In this document: positions 44,743 to 53,058 of the stretch, in pieces | Layout: each line of letters starts with the position of its first letter | Numbering within the stretch: position 1 is the first letter of the stretch | Assembly (NCBI RefSeq): GCF_013283665.1 | Contig: NZ_JABEKU010000002.1 | Coordinates: 1,176,863-1,240,862 of the forward strand | Reading direction: 5' to 3' | DNA length: 64,000 bases | From: Ensifer sesbaniae | GTDB lineage: Bacteria; Pseudomonadota; Alphaproteobacteria; Rhizobiales; Rhizobiaceae | Position numbers and translations under genes: made by a program | The notes under the pieces: model-generated | Seen by the model: the letters and a program-made list of their open reading frames with translations, nothing else | Told to the model about the DNA's origin: nothing | The model's database searches: none

Positions 44743-45942
44743 TTAACGCTGAACAATAGCCACGCCATCCCGGATCCGGTCGCTCGGATAGAGAACGACT
44801 TTATCCCCTTGTCGAATGCCCTCGCGAATTTCAACCGCTAGGTTGTTGCGGTGTCCAACGACAACAGTGTGGATACGTGCCCTTCCCTCATCCGCGATGA
44901 AGACGGCCCATTCTTCGCCTTGCCGGAACAGCGCACCGAGTGGCAGCATAAGAATTTCCCCCTCGAAGAGGAGGACGCGCACGTCGACCCGATAACCATG
45001 GCCAAGCGAACGCCAGCGTTCCGGAGATGAAACAAAATCGAGGATAACATCAACGCGCTGCTCCTCGATCCCGAGCGCCGAGACTTCGGTCTGCCCGAAC
45101 GGTTCGACGCGCCGCACGACTGCATTGAGATCTTCTCCACCCCAGCCGGTAATGATCGCTTGCTGGCCAGGCTGGATCCGCACTGCGTCCTCTGAGAGGA
45201 AGTTGACAGCGATCTCAAGATCCGTTGGGTCGCCTATAGCGAGCAGCGGCGTTCCCGCTTCCACCACGCCTTCGCTGCGGCGCAATACCTGAAGAACGAC
45301 ACCGCTCACTGGCGCCGTAACCGGCATACAGTTACATGGCTCACGCAGGCTCCTGATCTCCTGGCGCGACAGCAGGCGAGATTGCGCCTGAGCAAGCTCG
45401 TACTCTCGCACTTTCAGGGCGGCTTCAGCTGTCGCGAGATTGGCTTGTGCGACATTGTAGGCACGCTCGGCATCTTCCAGACTGCGCTGCGAGATCGTCC
45501 GACGTTCGATCAGCAGTCGAGCGCGAGCGCGCTCCCCCTCGGCAAAGGTCAGATCGGCTTTAGCCTTATTGAGTTCGGCGGCAGCAAGGTTGTGGGCTGC
45601 TCGCGCCGCCTCGGCCGCCGCCTGCAGCTCCGCCTCGGTCCGCACGTCGAGGAAGGCGGGTGGCGCGGCTTCGATTTGTGCGAGTTGAGTCTCGCCGGCC
45701 TCAACGACGTCGCCGGCCTCGGCGGTAATGCGCTGCAACTGGCCGCGCAACGGCGCGTGAAGCGTGTAGACGTGGCGTACCCGTGTTTCGCCCTCCTCGT
45801 CGAGGGTGACGCGCAACACGCCGGTCTCGGCGGTGGCGAGATCGACCTGAATTGGCTGCGGCCGCAATGCATAGCCGATCCCGGCCGCTAGAAGGGCGAG
45901 CAGGCTGCCCCAGATTGCCACCCTGCGCTTCGCAATGCTCAT
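44743..45942 (-). CDS. HlyD/MFP-type periplasmic adaptor of an ABC exporter
   Basis: The 399-residue protein has one N-terminal membrane anchor (VAIWGSLLALLAAGIGYALR). It then has a lipoyl-like half (VYTLHAPLRGQLQRITAEAG), a long alpha-helical coiled-coil hairpin (AAEAARAAHNLAAAELNKAK and onward) and the second lipoyl half (MPVTAPVSGVVLQVLRRSEG). It links an inner-membrane transporter to the outer envelope. It is the last gene of a three-gene operon, with the FtsX-like permease 4 bases upstream and an ATPase before it. Confidence 0.88.
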   Translation of the reverse strand: MSIAKRRVAIWGSLLALLAAGIGYALRPQPIQVDLATAETGVLRVTLDEEGETRVRHVYTLHAPLRGQLQRITAEAGDVVEAGETQLAQIEAAPPAFLDVRTEAELQAAAEAARAAHNLAAAELNKAKADLTFAEGERARARLLIERRTISQRSLEDAERAYNVAQANLATAEAALKVREYELAQAQSRLLSRQEIRSLREPCNCMPVTAPVSGVVLQVLRRSEGVVEAGTPLLAIGDPTDLEIAVNFLSEDAVRIQPGQQAIITGWGGEDLNAVVRRVEPFGQTEVSALGIEEQRVDVILDFVSSPERWRSLGHGYRVDVRVLLFEGEILMLPLGALFRQGEEWAVFIADEGRARIHTVVVGHRNNLAVEIREGIRQGDKVVLYPSDRIRDGVAIVQR

Positions 45943-45946
45943 CAGC

Positions 45947-48319
45947 CTACTCCCTTGTCTTCAGCACCGCTATCAGGTCCAGACGATCGAGCCGCCGCCG
46001 CACGACCGCAGCGCAGACAAGCGTGGCAGCAAGCGCGATCAACGCCGCCTTGCCGTAGGTCGAATCCCGCAGGACGAGCGGCACGCGGTAGAGTTCCGTC
46101 TCGAAGGCGCTGGTCATGTACCATGCGAGGCCGTAGCCGATCGCCGCGCCGAGCGGGATGGCGACCCACGTCAGAATGCCGACTTCGCCGAGCAGGATGT
46201 AGGAGATTTCCCAACGACTGAAACCGAGCACGCGCAGCGTCGCGAGTTCTCGCGCCCGTTCGGATAGTGCAATGCGGATCGAGTTATAGGTGACGCCGAC
46301 GGAGAGGGTCATCGAGAAGGCGACGAAAAAGCCGATGAAGATAAAGATGGTTTCGCCCATGGTCTTGTAGAAGGTGTCGATTGCAGCCTGCCGGAAGAGC
46401 ACCGCCGCGACGTTGGGGATGTCCTTCAGTTTTGCCAACAACGTCGCGCGGCTCGGGGCATCGACGAGGATATGCAGTCCGCTCACGACGCGACCGTCGC
46501 CCGCTATCCGGTTCAGCGCGTACATGTCCATGTAGGCGGGAGTGCCGAGATGGGTTTCGAAGACCTGAGCTACCGGAAGGCTTAATCGCGCCTGGCGCCC
46601 TTCCAGGAGTTCAACGCTCACGGTATCGCCGGCGCTTACGTGAAGCAGCTCGGAGAGCTTGCGCGATACCATGAGTCCGCCGGGCGGGACCTCGATCGGA
46701 CCGCGATCGACGTCGAAGACGGGACTGAGGATTGCACCGGGCGGGACGCCGATTATGCCTTGTCTCTCGACAAGGTGCCCGTGACTGATGCGCGCCGAAG
46801 CATAGCGGTAGGGTTCCGCCGCCAGGACACCGGGCAGCCCCTCGAAGTCTCCAACTGTGTCGATGGGTTGCAGGTCGTTGAAGGCAACGGTCGCGTCCTG
46901 GTGCTGCCCACGTTCGAAGACTGTTTCGGCAAGGGAATCGATAGCGTCGACCCATTGCAGTGCCATGATTAGCACTGCCATCGACATTGCAAGGCCGAGG
47001 CTGGCGAGAAGCGCCCTGACTGGCCACCTGATGATGCGTCTTAATATCATGCGCGACGGCTCGTCTAGCGCACCGGCGAGCGCGGTCCGCGATGCCCAGG
47101 TACGACGATAGATGGGCGGGGAAGGGGGCAGCATGGCTTCCGCAGGCGGGAGCCGGACGGCGCGACGGACCGCGGCGAGGCTGCCGGCGAGCGCCGCACC
47201 TAGACTGATTGCCCCGGCGATCACGAAGCCGGCGGGGCCGGGGCGATAGAGCAGGAAGGGGAACCGGTAGAATTTCGTGTAGAGCTCGGTGTTCCAGTGT
47301 CCGAGCCAGGCGCCGACCAGTGAGCCGATTAGGATGCCAAGCGTGCCGATGACAAGGACCATCTTGGCGTAGTGCCAGCCGATTGCTAAATTGCCGTAGC
47401 CAAAAGCCTTCAGTAGCCCGATCTCGCGACGCTCGGTCTCGATTAGCCGCGCCATCACCATGTTCGTCAGAAAGGCGGCGACCGCCAGGAAGATGGTCGG
47501 CATGATGCGGGACAAGTTCTTCTGTTGGGCGATTTCGCTTTCCAGGAACCAGTTCGAGGTCTGGTCGGCACGACCGTAGGCGCCGGTGGCGCCGAAGGGA
47601 ACCAGAAGGTTGTCGAGCCGGCGGATGACGTCCCTTTCGTCGGCGCCGGGCAGGAGGCTCAGCGTGACGCTGTTGAAGGAAGCCTTGAGGTCGAAAGCGG
47701 CCGCCAGCGCCTCGTGACCCATCCACAGAATGCCGAAACGCTCATCGTCCGGCATGAGCCCGCCCGGGGCGATAGCGTAGACGAATTCTGGGCTAAGGGC
47801 GGTGCCCACAACCTGCAACGTACGTTTGCGCCCCCTTAAGACTGCGTCGAAGCTGTCACCGAGCCTCAAGTGATGGGCTTCGGCGAAGGGTTCGCTGACT
47901 ACCACCTCGTCGGCGCGCGTCGGGTCGATTGGGCGACCGGTCCGGATTACCAACACGTTCAAAAGCTGAGAGCTTCGTTCAGGCAGCGAATGTAAGTTGG
48001 CAACGACCGGCTCCGCAAAGCCCGGCATATCGAGAATGGCGCCTTCGACGATGCGCGTCTCGGCGACGCGGACGCCTGGGATATCCGAGATCTCGCGCGC
48101 AAGATATTCAGGAGCGCGCTTCACCTGCGCAAACACATCGGCAAAACGCGTTCGCTCGTAATAGGCGGCGGTCGTCTCCTCCAGAGCTTCGATGGTGGTC
48201 AGCGCCATGATGAGCAGGGCAGTACCGGATGCAATCACGAGCGCAATCGCAAGAACCTGGGCCCTTAGCCTCCAGAGTTCACGAAGCAGCTTTCGATCGA
48301 GACTGCCCATCATGATCAC
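45947..48319 (-). CDS. FtsX/MacB-type ABC exporter permease (two FtsX domains)
   Basis: The 790-residue membrane protein has an N-terminal helix, a large periplasmic domain, and two FtsX domains. Typical segments are [20 protein letters not shown] in the first and [20 protein letters not shown] in the second. The second domain is followed by three closing helices. Such permeases do not move small solutes through a channel; they drive periplasmic work such as lipoprotein or peptide extrusion. Partnered with LolD-like ATPase and MFP subunits, it resembles lipid or macrolide-type exporters. Cargo is unknown. Its start overlaps the ATPase gene end by 4 bases. Confidence 0.88.
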   Translation of the reverse strand: MIMMGSLDRKLLRELWRLRAQVLAIALVIASGTALLIMALTTIEALEETTAAYYERTRFADVFAQVKRAPEYLAREISDIPGVRVAETRIVEGAILDMPGFAEPVVANLHSLPERSSQLLNVLVIRTGRPIDPTRADEVVVSEPFAEAHHLRLGDSFDAVLRGRKRTLQVVGTALSPEFVYAIAPGGLMPDDERFGILWMGHEALAAAFDLKASFNSVTLSLLPGADERDVIRRLDNLLVPFGATGAYGRADQTSNWFLESEIAQQKNLSRIMPTIFLAVAAFLTNMVMARLIETERREIGLLKAFGYGNLAIGWHYAKMVLVIGTLGILIGSLVGAWLGHWNTELYTKFYRFPFLLYRPGPAGFVIAGAISLGAALAGSLAAVRRAVRLPPAEAMLPPSPPIYRRTWASRTALAGALDEPSRMILRRIIRWPVRALLASLGLAMSMAVLIMALQWVDAIDSLAETVFERGQHQDATVAFNDLQPIDTVGDFEGLPGVLAAEPYRYASARISHGHLVERQGIIGVPPGAILSPVFDVDRGPIEVPPGGLMVSRKLSELLHVSAGDTVSVELLEGRQARLSLPVAQVFETHLGTPAYMDMYALNRIAGDGRVVSGLHILVDAPSRATLLAKLKDIPNVAAVLFRQAAIDTFYKTMGETIFIFIGFFVAFSMTLSVGVTYNSIRIALSERARELATLRVLGFSRWEISYILLGEVGILTWVAIPLGAAIGYGLAWYMTSAFETELYRVPLVLRDSTYGKAALIALAATLVCAAVVRRRLDRLDLIAVLKTRE

Positions 48320-49035
48320 CAGGCCAGTTCGCCGGGGGCACGTTGGACGGCGTTCCGCCGTGTTTCGACAATGCGCCCATCAGCAAAGTAGAGTACGCGA
48401 TTGGCAATGTCGGCAATAACCGCGTTATGGGTGATGAGCGCGGTAGTCGTTCCAAGCTCGCGATTGATCTTGAGGATAGCGTCAAGCACAAGGATGCCGG
48501 TCTTGCTATCAAGCGCACCCGTCGGCTCGTCGCACAGGAGCACGTCTGGTCGCTTGGCGATCGCTCGGGCAATTGCGACCCGCTGCTGTTCGCCGCCGGA
48601 AAGCTGTGCCGGAAAATGATCCAGCCTCTCGCCAAGGCCGACGATCGACAGGGCCTCAAGGGGCGGCATTGGGTTCCTGGTAATTTCGGTCACGAGGGAG
48701 ACGTTTTCGCAGGCCGTCAGGCTGGGGATCAGATTGTAGAACTGGAAGACGAAGCCGACGTGATTGCGCCGATAGAGGTTGAGGGCGCGTTCACTCTCCA
48801 TCGCCAGCCGCTGATCGCGAAACAGGACATCGCCGCTGGTGGGCGGGTCGAGACCGCCGAGAATGTTGAGCAGAGTTGACTTTCCGCTTCCGGATGGCCC
48901 CAACAGAACCACCAGTTCACCCTCGCGAAGGTTAACGTCCACGCCACGCAAGGCGAGAACTTCAACCGTACCCATACGATAGGTCTTGGTGAGTTTTCGC
49001 CCCTCAAGGGCAATAGCCGATTTCTCGTTTTCCAT
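48316..49035 (-). CDS. LolD/MacB-type ABC ATPase
   Basis: The 239-residue ATPase has Walker [19 protein letters not shown], the LolD/MacB-type Q-loop [20 protein letters not shown], signature [15 protein letters not shown], and Walker [14 protein letters not shown] with the switch His in ALITHN. It energises the FtsX-like permease encoded next. It is first in the operon, with a 249-base gap to the TRAP remnant upstream. Confidence 0.92.
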   Translation of the reverse strand: MENEKSAIALEGRKLTKTYRMGTVEVLALRGVDVNLREGELVVLLGPSGSGKSTLLNILGGLDPPTSGDVLFRDQRLAMESERALNLYRRNHVGFVFQFYNLIPSLTACENVSLVTEITRNPMPPLEALSIVGLGERLDHFPAQLSGGEQQRVAIARAIAKRPDVLLCDEPTGALDSKTGILVLDAILKINRELGTTTALITHNAVIADIANRVLYFADGRIVETRRNAVQRAPGELAW

Positions 49036-49284
49036 TGCTGGCTCCCGGAATCCAGGCGTGGCGTTGCAAATGTCCCGCCCTCGCCGCCGTCAAGCAGATA
49101 CCGTTCCGAGGGTCTCGATCTCCCGGATCGACTACTCTACCAGATCCTTTGGCTTATGGTGGCGGGAGCAGCAGAGCACAACTGCTGAGAAGGACGGGCG
49201 CCCGAGAGTAAACCTTGGCGGCCTCGGCCCCGTTGCGATGGCTCACCAGGGGCAACGTGTTTCCCTTGGTGGTTCAGCATTTCA

Positions 49285-49689
49285 ATGAAGAACCGCCAGC
49301 TCGACGCGACACTCCAGTCGGCAGGCCTCGGTGTCTCGTCCTTCAAGGACCTCGCGACATCGCTCGATGTGCAGATGGTGTCGGTGCCTGAGGCCATCGC
49401 CGCCAAGCTCGGGGCGCCCTACATCGCCGCAATAGTTCCGGCAGGGACCTATCAAGGCCAGGACAAGGACGTTCCGATGGTCGCGGTCGTCAACTTTCTC
49501 GTTACACATTCCAAGGTTTCCGACGAGACCGCCTATCAGATGACCAAACAGCTTTTCGAGAACCTGCCGGCCATGGCAGCCGCTCACAAGGCCGCCGAAA
49601 AAATCAAGCTTGAGGACGCAGTGAAGAGCATGCCGATCCCTCTGCATCCGGGTGCGGAGCGCTACTATAAGGAAAAGGGGCTGCTCTGA
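49285..49689 (+). pseudogene. C-terminal fragment of a TAXI-family TRAP substrate-binding protein
   Basis: The frame encodes about 134 residues of the C-terminal lobe of a TAXI-family periplasmic receptor: FKDLATSLDVQMVSVPEAIA, AIVPAGTYQGQDKDVPMVAV and KSMPIPLHPGAERYYKEKGL. The full protein is about 320 residues with a signal peptide; the N-terminal part is absent upstream. It is followed by the start of a TRAP permease gene in the natural order, so this is the broken end of a TAXI-TRAP operon. Confidence 0.78.
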
Positions 49690-49765
49690 CGGATTTGAGA
49701 CCGTCCATGCGACGACGGAGGATTGCCGCATGGACGTCCTCTTCCAGCGGATATTTCGGGAGGAA

Positions 49766-50047
49766 ATGATGCACGACAACGATGCACCGGCCGGCAGAAC
49801 GACCGTCGATCTCAACAAACACGACGCGCTCGCGGGCGCATTTCCCGCGACAAGCGAAGGCCGCCTGCTCTTTGCAATCGCTTTCCTATTTTCCATGTTT
49901 CAGATCGCCACGGCGGCCCATTTTGTCGACCCGCCGAGCCAGCTCGTGCGCGCAATCCATGTCGGTTTCGTTACGGTGCTGATTTTCCCACTGCTGGCCA
50001 ACATGGCTGGCAAATTGTGGCGGCCCCTTCGACGTGGCCGAGGTATA
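49766..50047 (+). pseudogene. N-terminal fragment of a TRAP fused permease gene
   Basis: The start MMHDNDAPAGRTTVDLNKHD leads to two hydrophobic segments (LLFAIAFLFSMFQIATAAHF and VGFVTVLIFPLLANM). This is typical of the N-terminus of the fused DctQM permeases used with TAXI receptors, which run to over 600 residues. After about 90 residues the match ends and the DNA runs into the tail of the BigR gene on the other strand. A good ribosome site (GGGAGGA) is kept. It is a truncated remnant. Confidence 0.7.
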
Positions 50048-50049
50048 GC

Positions 50050-50478
50050 CTACCGCGCCGGATCCAACCGCGCGAACTGCGCCGCTTCGCCGATATCCGC
50101 CTTCCGCGCGGTGTCTGACGACGATAAAGGCGCAGGTTGCCTGTCGCGCGAGGATTGCGGATAGCGGTCGGTGCCGCAGAAGAGGTCGAGGAGCAGGCCC
50201 ATGACCGCTTCGACCCGTTCATCGGCAACGGAGTAGTAGATCGTGCGCGACTCCCGACGCGTCTTGACCAGGCCTGCCTGGCGCAGTTCCGCAAGTTGTT
50301 GCGAAAGTGCCGGCTGCTTCAGCCCAAGATCATTCTGGATGTCGCTGACTGACCGTTCTTGCTGAGCGATATGGCAGAGCAGCATCAGGCGGCCTGGTGT
50401 GCTGAACAACCGCATGAATTCGGCCGCCTCGGCTGCTTTGTCCTGCAATGCTTCGACGGGATTGTCTTTCCTCATCAT
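50050..50478 (-). CDS. bigR: BigR/SqrR-type persulfide-sensing ArsR-family repressor
   Basis: The 142-residue winged-helix repressor of the ArsR family has RLMLLCHIAQQERSVSDIQN, the recognition helix GLKQPALSQQLAELRQAGLV, and LLDLFCGTDRY. The two cysteines, C35 and C101, are 66 residues apart, the same spacing as C41/C107 of SqrR and the BigR pair. They form a tetrasulfide with persulfides and release DNA. It sits in an operon behind a peroxiredoxin, divergent from the persulfide dioxygenase operon, and should repress both from the dyad at 51178. The C-terminal 40 residues are an unusual extension. Confidence 0.88.
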   Translation of the reverse strand: MMRKDNPVEALQDKAAEAAEFMRLFSTPGRLMLLCHIAQQERSVSDIQNDLGLKQPALSQQLAELRQAGLVKTRRESRTIYYSVADERVEAVMGLLLDLFCGTDRYPQSSRDRQPAPLSSSDTARKADIGEAAQFARLDPAR

Positions 50479-51119
50479 GCGACCCGTTCCCGATAGTACC
50501 AGGCGCCCTTCGACCCACTGGCCGTTTCCGCCTCCTCCATGGTCGTTGCCGCTGCCTCGACGAGCGGATCACCAGTCCGCCAGCCCTCTGGCGTGGATGC
50601 GCCTTCCTCCAGGGACGCCTGCAAGGCTTCGACAAGGCGCAGAAGTTCGTCCACGGACCGGCCGACATTCATGGGATACCAGACGATGGCGCGGATGACG
50701 CCTTCAGGATCGATGACATAGGTGGCCCGGACCGTGGCGCTGCTCGGCGAGGCACTGTCGAGCATGCCATAGGCTCGTGCAATCGCCATCGACGGATCCT
50801 CGATCACCGGGAAATCCACCCTTACTCCGAAGCTCCGCTCGATATCGCGCAGCCAGGCAACGTGCGCGTACAGGCTGTCCACCGAGAGACCCAACAGTTC
50901 GCACTCGAGTGCCGCAAACCTCCCCTTTGCACGTGCCAAGGCTATGAATTCGCTCGTGCAAACCGGGGTGAAATCCGCCGGGTGCGAAAAGAACAGGACC
51001 CAGCGGCCACGATAGGAGGCAAGCGACAGCTCTCCCGTCGTCGATCGAGCCGAGAAGCCAGGCGCGATATCGTTGATCCTGAGAGATCGCACCTCGATCC
51101 CTGAATCGGTGTCGTCCAT
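50475..51119 (-). CDS. 1-Cys peroxiredoxin (AhpC/TSA family)
   Basis: The 214-residue peroxiredoxin carries the peroxidatic Cys in HPADFTPVCTSEFIALARA (P-x-x-x-T-x-x-C) and the Arg region ATVRATYVIDPEGVIRAIVW with YPMNVGRSVDELLRLVEAL, like the Prx6/1-Cys group. There is no clear resolving Cys at the C-terminal end. It reduces peroxides, and perhaps persulfides, in the cytosol. Its stop overlaps the bigR start by 4 bases, so repressor and peroxiredoxin are co-expressed. The promoter shares the BigR dyad with the opposite operon. Confidence 0.88.
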   Translation of the reverse strand: MDDTDSGIEVRSLRINDIAPGFSARSTTGELSLASYRGRWVLFFSHPADFTPVCTSEFIALARAKGRFAALECELLGLSVDSLYAHVAWLRDIERSFGVRVDFPVIEDPSMAIARAYGMLDSASPSSATVRATYVIDPEGVIRAIVWYPMNVGRSVDELLRLVEALQASLEEGASTPEGWRTGDPLVEAAATTMEEAETASGSKGAWYYRERVA

Positions 51120-51177
51120 TCCAAATCTCCTGATCGGCCATGCTTCTTCGCCTATAGCTCAGAAGTTTTCACGATTC

Positions 51178-51205
51178 CATTAAATACATACTTGCATATT
51201 TAATG
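51178..51205. promoter_or_regulatory. Putative BigR operator (9-bp perfect dyad)
   Basis: CATTAAATA and TATTTAATG form a perfect inverted repeat with a 10-base spacer in an AT-rich stretch between the divergent peroxiredoxin-bigR and dioxygenase operons. Its position and symmetry fit a dimeric ArsR-family repressor. Binding is inferred. Confidence 0.65.
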
Positions 51206-51243
51206 TAAATATATATGTAGTGGGTCCAACCAGGAGGTTAACC

Positions 51244-52170
51244 ATGTCGGACACCGCACTCTCCCACGCTCGCGACGTCATCCTCGCCGCCCAAGACGAC
51301 ACATCGAAAAGCCCCGCCGTCACATCCTTCTTCGACCCCGCCACATTCACCATCAGCCACGTCGTTCGCGATCCGGGCTCGAACGCCTGCGCCGTCATCG
51401 ACAGCGTGCTCGATTACGATCCGGCCGCCGGCCGGACGATGAACGCTTCGGCGCGCGCGCTCATCGATTACGTGAAATCCGAAAATCTCGAAGTGCAGTG
51501 GCTTCTGGAGACGCACGCCCATGCGGATCATCTGTCCGCAGCTCCGTTTCTGCAGGCGGAACTCGGTGGCGCGCTGGCGATTGGTCGCGAGATCATCCGG
51601 GTCCAGGAAGTGTTTGGCAAGATTTTCAATGCCGGTAGCGAATTCCAAAGGGACGGCAGCCAGTTCGATCAGCTCTTTCGGGACGGCGACCGGTTCAAGG
51701 TCGGCCGCCTCGAAGCGACCGTCTTGCATGTACCGGGACACACACCCGCTTGCCTCGCCTACATCATCGGCGATGCAGTGTTCGCCGGCGACACGCTGTT
51801 CATGCCGGACTATGGCACCGCGCGTTGCGACTTTCCGGGCGGCGACGCCCGCCAACTCTATCGCTCGATTCAGCGCCTGACGCGTCTGCCGGACGAGGCC
51901 CGGATGTTCATGTGCCACGACTACAAGGCGCCTGGCCGCGATGAATATGCCTGGGAGACCACCGTCGGCGCAGAGCGGACCGGCAATGTTCACGTGCACG
52001 AGGGCGTTGACGAAGATGCGTTCGTCAAGATGCGCAACGAGCGGGACGCGACGCTTTCCATGCCGAACCTGATCCTGCCATCGGTGCAGGTCAACATGCG
52101 CGGCGGCAGACTTCCACCGCCTGAGGACAACGGCGTGCAGTACCTGAAAATCCCCGTGAACGTGTTGTGA
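51244..52170 (+). CDS. Persulfide dioxygenase (ETHE1-like metallo-beta-lactamase fold)
   Basis: The 308-residue protein has the MBL metal motif LLETHAHADHLSAAPFLQ, then HVPGHTPACLAYIIGDAVFA and the metal Asp in GDTLFMPDYGTARCDFPGGD. This is the signature of the ETHE1/Blh/PDO family, which oxidises glutathione persulfide to sulfite with a mononuclear iron. It opens the BigR-controlled sulfide operon. The ATG at 51244 follows AGGAGG. The C-terminal extension (RDATLSMPNLILPSVQVNMR) is typical of rhizobial Blh-type proteins. Confidence 0.9.
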   Translation: MSDTALSHARDVILAAQDDTSKSPAVTSFFDPATFTISHVVRDPGSNACAVIDSVLDYDPAAGRTMNASARALIDYVKSENLEVQWLLETHAHADHLSAAPFLQAELGGALAIGREIIRVQEVFGKIFNAGSEFQRDGSQFDQLFRDGDRFKVGRLEATVLHVPGHTPACLAYIIGDAVFAGDTLFMPDYGTARCDFPGGDARQLYRSIQRLTRLPDEARMFMCHDYKAPGRDEYAWETTVGAERTGNVHVHEGVDEDAFVKMRNERDATLSMPNLILPSVQVNMRGGRLPPPEDNGVQYLKIPVNVL

Positions 52171-52607
52171 GCGCGATGATTGAAATCAACTATCTCTGGC
52201 CGCTCGCCGGCGGCCTTCTGATCGGTATATCGGCTGGGCTATACCTTCTGCTGAACGGACGGATCGCCGGGATTTCCGGTCTTGCGGCCGCTGCGGCAGG
52301 CCTGACACATGACGGCATCAGCAAGTTGGGACTGGGCTTTCTCGCCGGCATCATCGCCGGCGCGTGGCTCGCGTCCCACCTCATCCGACAACCCCACATC
52401 ACCATCACCTCCTCGCCCGCGCTGCTGATCGTTGCCGGACTGATCGTCGGCTACGGCACACGGCTCGGATCGGGCTGCACGAGCGGTCATGGCGTCTGCG
52501 GCCTAGCTCGTCTTTCGCCACGTTCGATCGCGGCGACGGCGATCTTCATGGCCATCGCGGCTGTCACCGTCTTCGTCACGCGCCATCTTCTTGGAGTCCA
52601 GTCATGA
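52167..52607 (+). CDS. YeeE/YedE-family membrane protein 1
   Basis: The protein of about 146 residues has four hydrophobic segments and the YeeE/YedE signature RLGSGCTSGHGVCGLARLSP (G-x-G-C-T-S-G-H-G). Its cysteines are believed to relay sulfur across the membrane, as in thiosulfate uptake by YeeE. A GTG start overlaps the upstream stop; an ATG 9 bases on is equally possible. It is paired with the next gene as a two-part transporter, together forming one full YeeE-like unit. Confidence 0.88.
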   Translation: MSAMIEINYLWPLAGGLLIGISAGLYLLLNGRIAGISGLAAAAAGLTHDGISKLGLGFLAGIIAGAWLASHLIRQPHITITSSPALLIVAGLIVGYGTRLGSGCTSGHGVCGLARLSPRSIAATAIFMAIAAVTVFVTRHLLGVQS

Positions 52608-53044
52608 CTGCCCGCATCGCAGCATCGATTATCTGCGGCCTCATCTTCGGGACCGGCCTGGTGATCTCGGACATGATTAATCCAGCACGCGTGCTGGCTT
52701 TCCTCGATGTCGCCGGCAACTGGGATCCGTCGCTGGCCTTTGTCATGGGTGGTGCGCTGATCCCCTCCGCCGTGGCCTACATCATCCGCGGCCGCCACTC
52801 GGCGCCCTTGCTCGACAGCCGGTTCTTTGTGCCGGCGAATGCCTCGATCGACTGGAAACTGGTGACTGGCGCGGCCCTGTTCGGGCTTGGCTGGGGGCTG
52901 GTGGGTTTCTGCCCCGGTCCCGCCGTTGCTGCATTATCGACAGGGCGGTGGGAGGCTGCCCTGTTCGTCGCGGCCATGCTGGTCGGGATGTCGGCCTATC
53001 GCTTTTCGCTCGGCCGGCGCCTTCCGAATTACAATTTTCGATGA
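52604..53044 (+). CDS. YeeE/YedE-family membrane protein 2 (DUF6691)
   Basis: The 146-residue protein has four hydrophobic segments and the second half-signature GLGWGLVGFCPGPAVAALST (G-x-C-P-G-P). SDMINPARVLAFLDVAGNWD is typical of this half. It starts with a 4-base overlap (ATGA) to the first YeeE gene. Together they should move a sulfur species such as sulfite, thiosulfate or a persulfide. Confidence 0.88.
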   Translation: MTARIAASIICGLIFGTGLVISDMINPARVLAFLDVAGNWDPSLAFVMGGALIPSAVAYIIRGRHSAPLLDSRFFVPANASIDWKLVTGAALFGLGWGLVGFCPGPAVAALSTGRWEAALFVAAMLVGMSAYRFSLGRRLPNYNFR

Positions 53045-53058
53045 GGAGGAAGAACAGC

